Shown here piece by piece: positions 63,042-64,000 of a stretch of DNA of 64,000 nucleotides (position 1 is the first letter of the stretch; each line of letters begins with the position of its first letter). The position numbers and the translations under genes were made by a program. The notes under the pieces are model-generated. The model searched no databases, was not told the DNA's origin, and saw nothing but the letters and a program-made list of their open reading frames with translations. The DNA comes from Gemmatimonas aurantiaca T-27 (lineage in GTDB: Bacteria; Gemmatimonadota; Gemmatimonadetes; Gemmatimonadales; Gemmatimonadaceae), in assembly GCF_000010305.1 (NCBI RefSeq), contig NC_012489.1, positions 372,001-436,000 of the forward strand. The letters are read 5' to 3'.

Positions 63042-63479
63042 TCAGACGCGGAACCGATCTCCCCGCCAGGCTTTGATCTGCTGCTTGATCTCCTTGGACG
63101 TGAGAGCCGGATTGGCAATCACCTGCTCAACGAGAGCCGGCAATTCGACATCGCTGGCAAAGCGCAGCGCGACGTAGTGTCGCGGGCGCAGCGTGGTGAT
63201 GGCACGCGCGGTGAGCTCCGGTGACAACACACGCTGGAAGCGTACCTGCTCCTCGAGCCGGATCAGACGATCCTGCACGCGCAGGGGAGAGAGTCGCGAG
63301 ACGGCCACCACGCCGATGAGGGCGAGGCTGCCGACGAGGAAGTAGCCGGTCTCCGCGCCTGGCGCCTTCACAAATCGGACGATTGTCCAGATCAGAAAGA
63401 TCGCGGCCAGGGGGCTGGTGAAAAAATGGTAGTACGGCGTGAGCTGCGTGTGATTGGCGTAGTTCTGATTTTCACTCAT
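63042..63479 (-). CDS. DUF6526-like small membrane protein
   Basis: The protein is 145 residues from MSENQNYANH. Two membrane helices (FFTSPLAAIFLIWTIVRFV; TGYFLVGSLALIGVVAVSR) precede a cytoplasmic part with LRVQDRLIRLEEQVRFQRVL, then RHYVALRFASDVELPALVEQ and ALTSKEIKQQIKAWRGD. This layout fits the DUF6526 family, whose role is unknown. It overlaps the end of the NadR-like gene by 8 bases. Confidence 0.75.
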   Translation of the reverse strand: MSENQNYANHTQLTPYYHFFTSPLAAIFLIWTIVRFVKAPGAETGYFLVGSLALIGVVAVSRLSPLRVQDRLIRLEEQVRFQRVLSPELTARAITTLRPRHYVALRFASDVELPALVEQVIANPALTSKEIKQQIKAWRGDRFRV

Positions 63480-64000
63480 GGTCTGCAAGGTTGAAGGGAG
63501 ACGGTGGTGAAGACAGCAGTGTGTCGATGAGATTCGTAGCGATGGACAGGCGCTCAGGCCAGTCGCCTCGCACGATGGTGTAGGGGGCGCCAAGCCGATC
63601 CAGTGTGGTCACGAACAGCGTGTGCATCTCCTCTCGGCGATCCCCTCGATCGCGGACGCCGTCCGCAATCCACGGCACATCGATGTCGAGCAGGAGATAG
63701 TGGTCCGCACGTCGGGCAATGGCCAGCGCTTCGAGGGCGGGCGGGCAGTCGCCGAAATAGTGGTGACTGTAGGCCACATTGCTCACCAGATCCGTGTCGT
63801 GCAGCAGCAGAGTGTTGCCGAGTGCTCGCGAACGATCGATGTACTCGTCTTCGTAGGACGCCTGACCACGGGCCAATCCCTCACGATCGGCCAACACCGG
63901 CGGCGTGCCCTTCAGGCGCGTGAACTCGCGTACGTACTCGGGGACACACAGCACGTGGTAGTGTGCCGCCAACTGTAGGCCCAGGGTGGTCTTGCCGACA
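63472..64000 (-). CDS. NadR-like nicotinamide-riboside-kinase-type ATPase (5' end outside window)
   Basis: At least 176 residues are visible. The frame enters at the window edge with GKTTLGLQLAAHYHVLCVPE, the end of a Walker A loop, then YVREFTRLKGTPPVLADREG, LLHDTDLVSNVAYSHHYFGD and HYLLLDIDVPWIADGVRDRG. These match the kinase domain of NadR, which phosphorylates nicotinamide riboside in NAD salvage. Whether an NMN adenylyltransferase domain precedes it cannot be seen. Confidence 0.82.
   Translation of the reverse strand, partial: VGKTTLGLQLAAHYHVLCVPEYVREFTRLKGTPPVLADREGLARGQASYEDEYIDRSRALGNTLLLHDTDLVSNVAYSHHYFGDCPPALEALAIARRADHYLLLDIDVPWIADGVRDRGDRREEMHTLFVTTLDRLGAPYTIVRGDWPERLSIATNLIDTLLSSPPSPFNLADHE

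Overview
The window is about 64 kb of GC-rich bacterial DNA. It is dominated by flagellar, flagellin-modification and chemotaxis genes, followed by about 19 kb of ordinary housekeeping genes. Three features make a Gemmatimonadota bacterium (Gemmatimonas-like) my best guess: the flagellar gene set, a regulatory-domain/TonB-plug protein without a barrel (48274-49725), and the general protein style. I could not run a search, so this is an inference. No rRNA, tRNA, CRISPR array, insertion sequence or prophage was seen.

Layout. (1) 1-13352, minus strand: a basal-body/hook operon read flgB, flgC, a small unknown gene, fliE, fliF, fliG, fliH, fliI, fliJ, a MotE-like gene, fliK, flgD, flgE, then fliL and the first codons of fliM. 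Many genes overlap by 1-4 bases, so translation is probably coupled. (2) 13631-16774: an NtrC-type sigma-54 activator, divergent from flgL and fliW. (3) 17100-32056, minus strand: a modification island. One operon holds a sugar oxidoreductase, a DegT aminotransferase and two glycosyltransferase-like proteins. A second holds a FkbM/methyltransferase-like protein, a GNAT acetyltransferase, an acyl carrier protein, an SDR reductase, an adenylating ligase, a LuxE-like and a LuxC-like protein and an SGNH-like protein. A TPR glycosyltransferase-like gene lies divergent from flagellin. (4) 32296-36826: flagellin, fliD, fliS, a FlgN/FliT-like chaperone, an unknown small gene and flgM. (5) 36869-44486: cheY, cheZ, cheA, cheW, cheR, cheD, a second response regulator, cheX and cheB. 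(6) 44586-64000: a soluble histidine kinase, then repair, envelope, transport, redox, cyclic-di-GMP and methyltransferase genes, ending in a cut NadR-like gene.

Regulation can be read in the sequence. Sigma-54-type promoters (GG-N10-GC) precede fliL, the flgB operon, flgL and both modification operons. Each is accompanied by a palindrome CGGCA-N5-TGCCG or a near copy, lying about 40-200 bp upstream. I propose that this is the binding site of the NtrC-type activator at 13631-15094. Sigma-28-type promoters (TAAA-like, 15-16 bases, CCGATA) precede flgM, cheA, cheW and flgL. The flagellin leader carries a hairpin with GGA in its loop just upstream of a strong ribosome binding site. Because fliW is present, this suggests CsrA/FliW control of flagellin translation.

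Most interesting points: co-regulation of a LuxC/LuxE/ACP/ligase island with the flagellum, pointing to an acylated or otherwise unusual flagellin glycan; a FliK with an M15-type peptidase domain inserted; a very short FlgB lacking its normal N-terminal motif; and two copies of a long-inverted-repeat element whose inner arms differ but remain base-paired, both between convergent genes.
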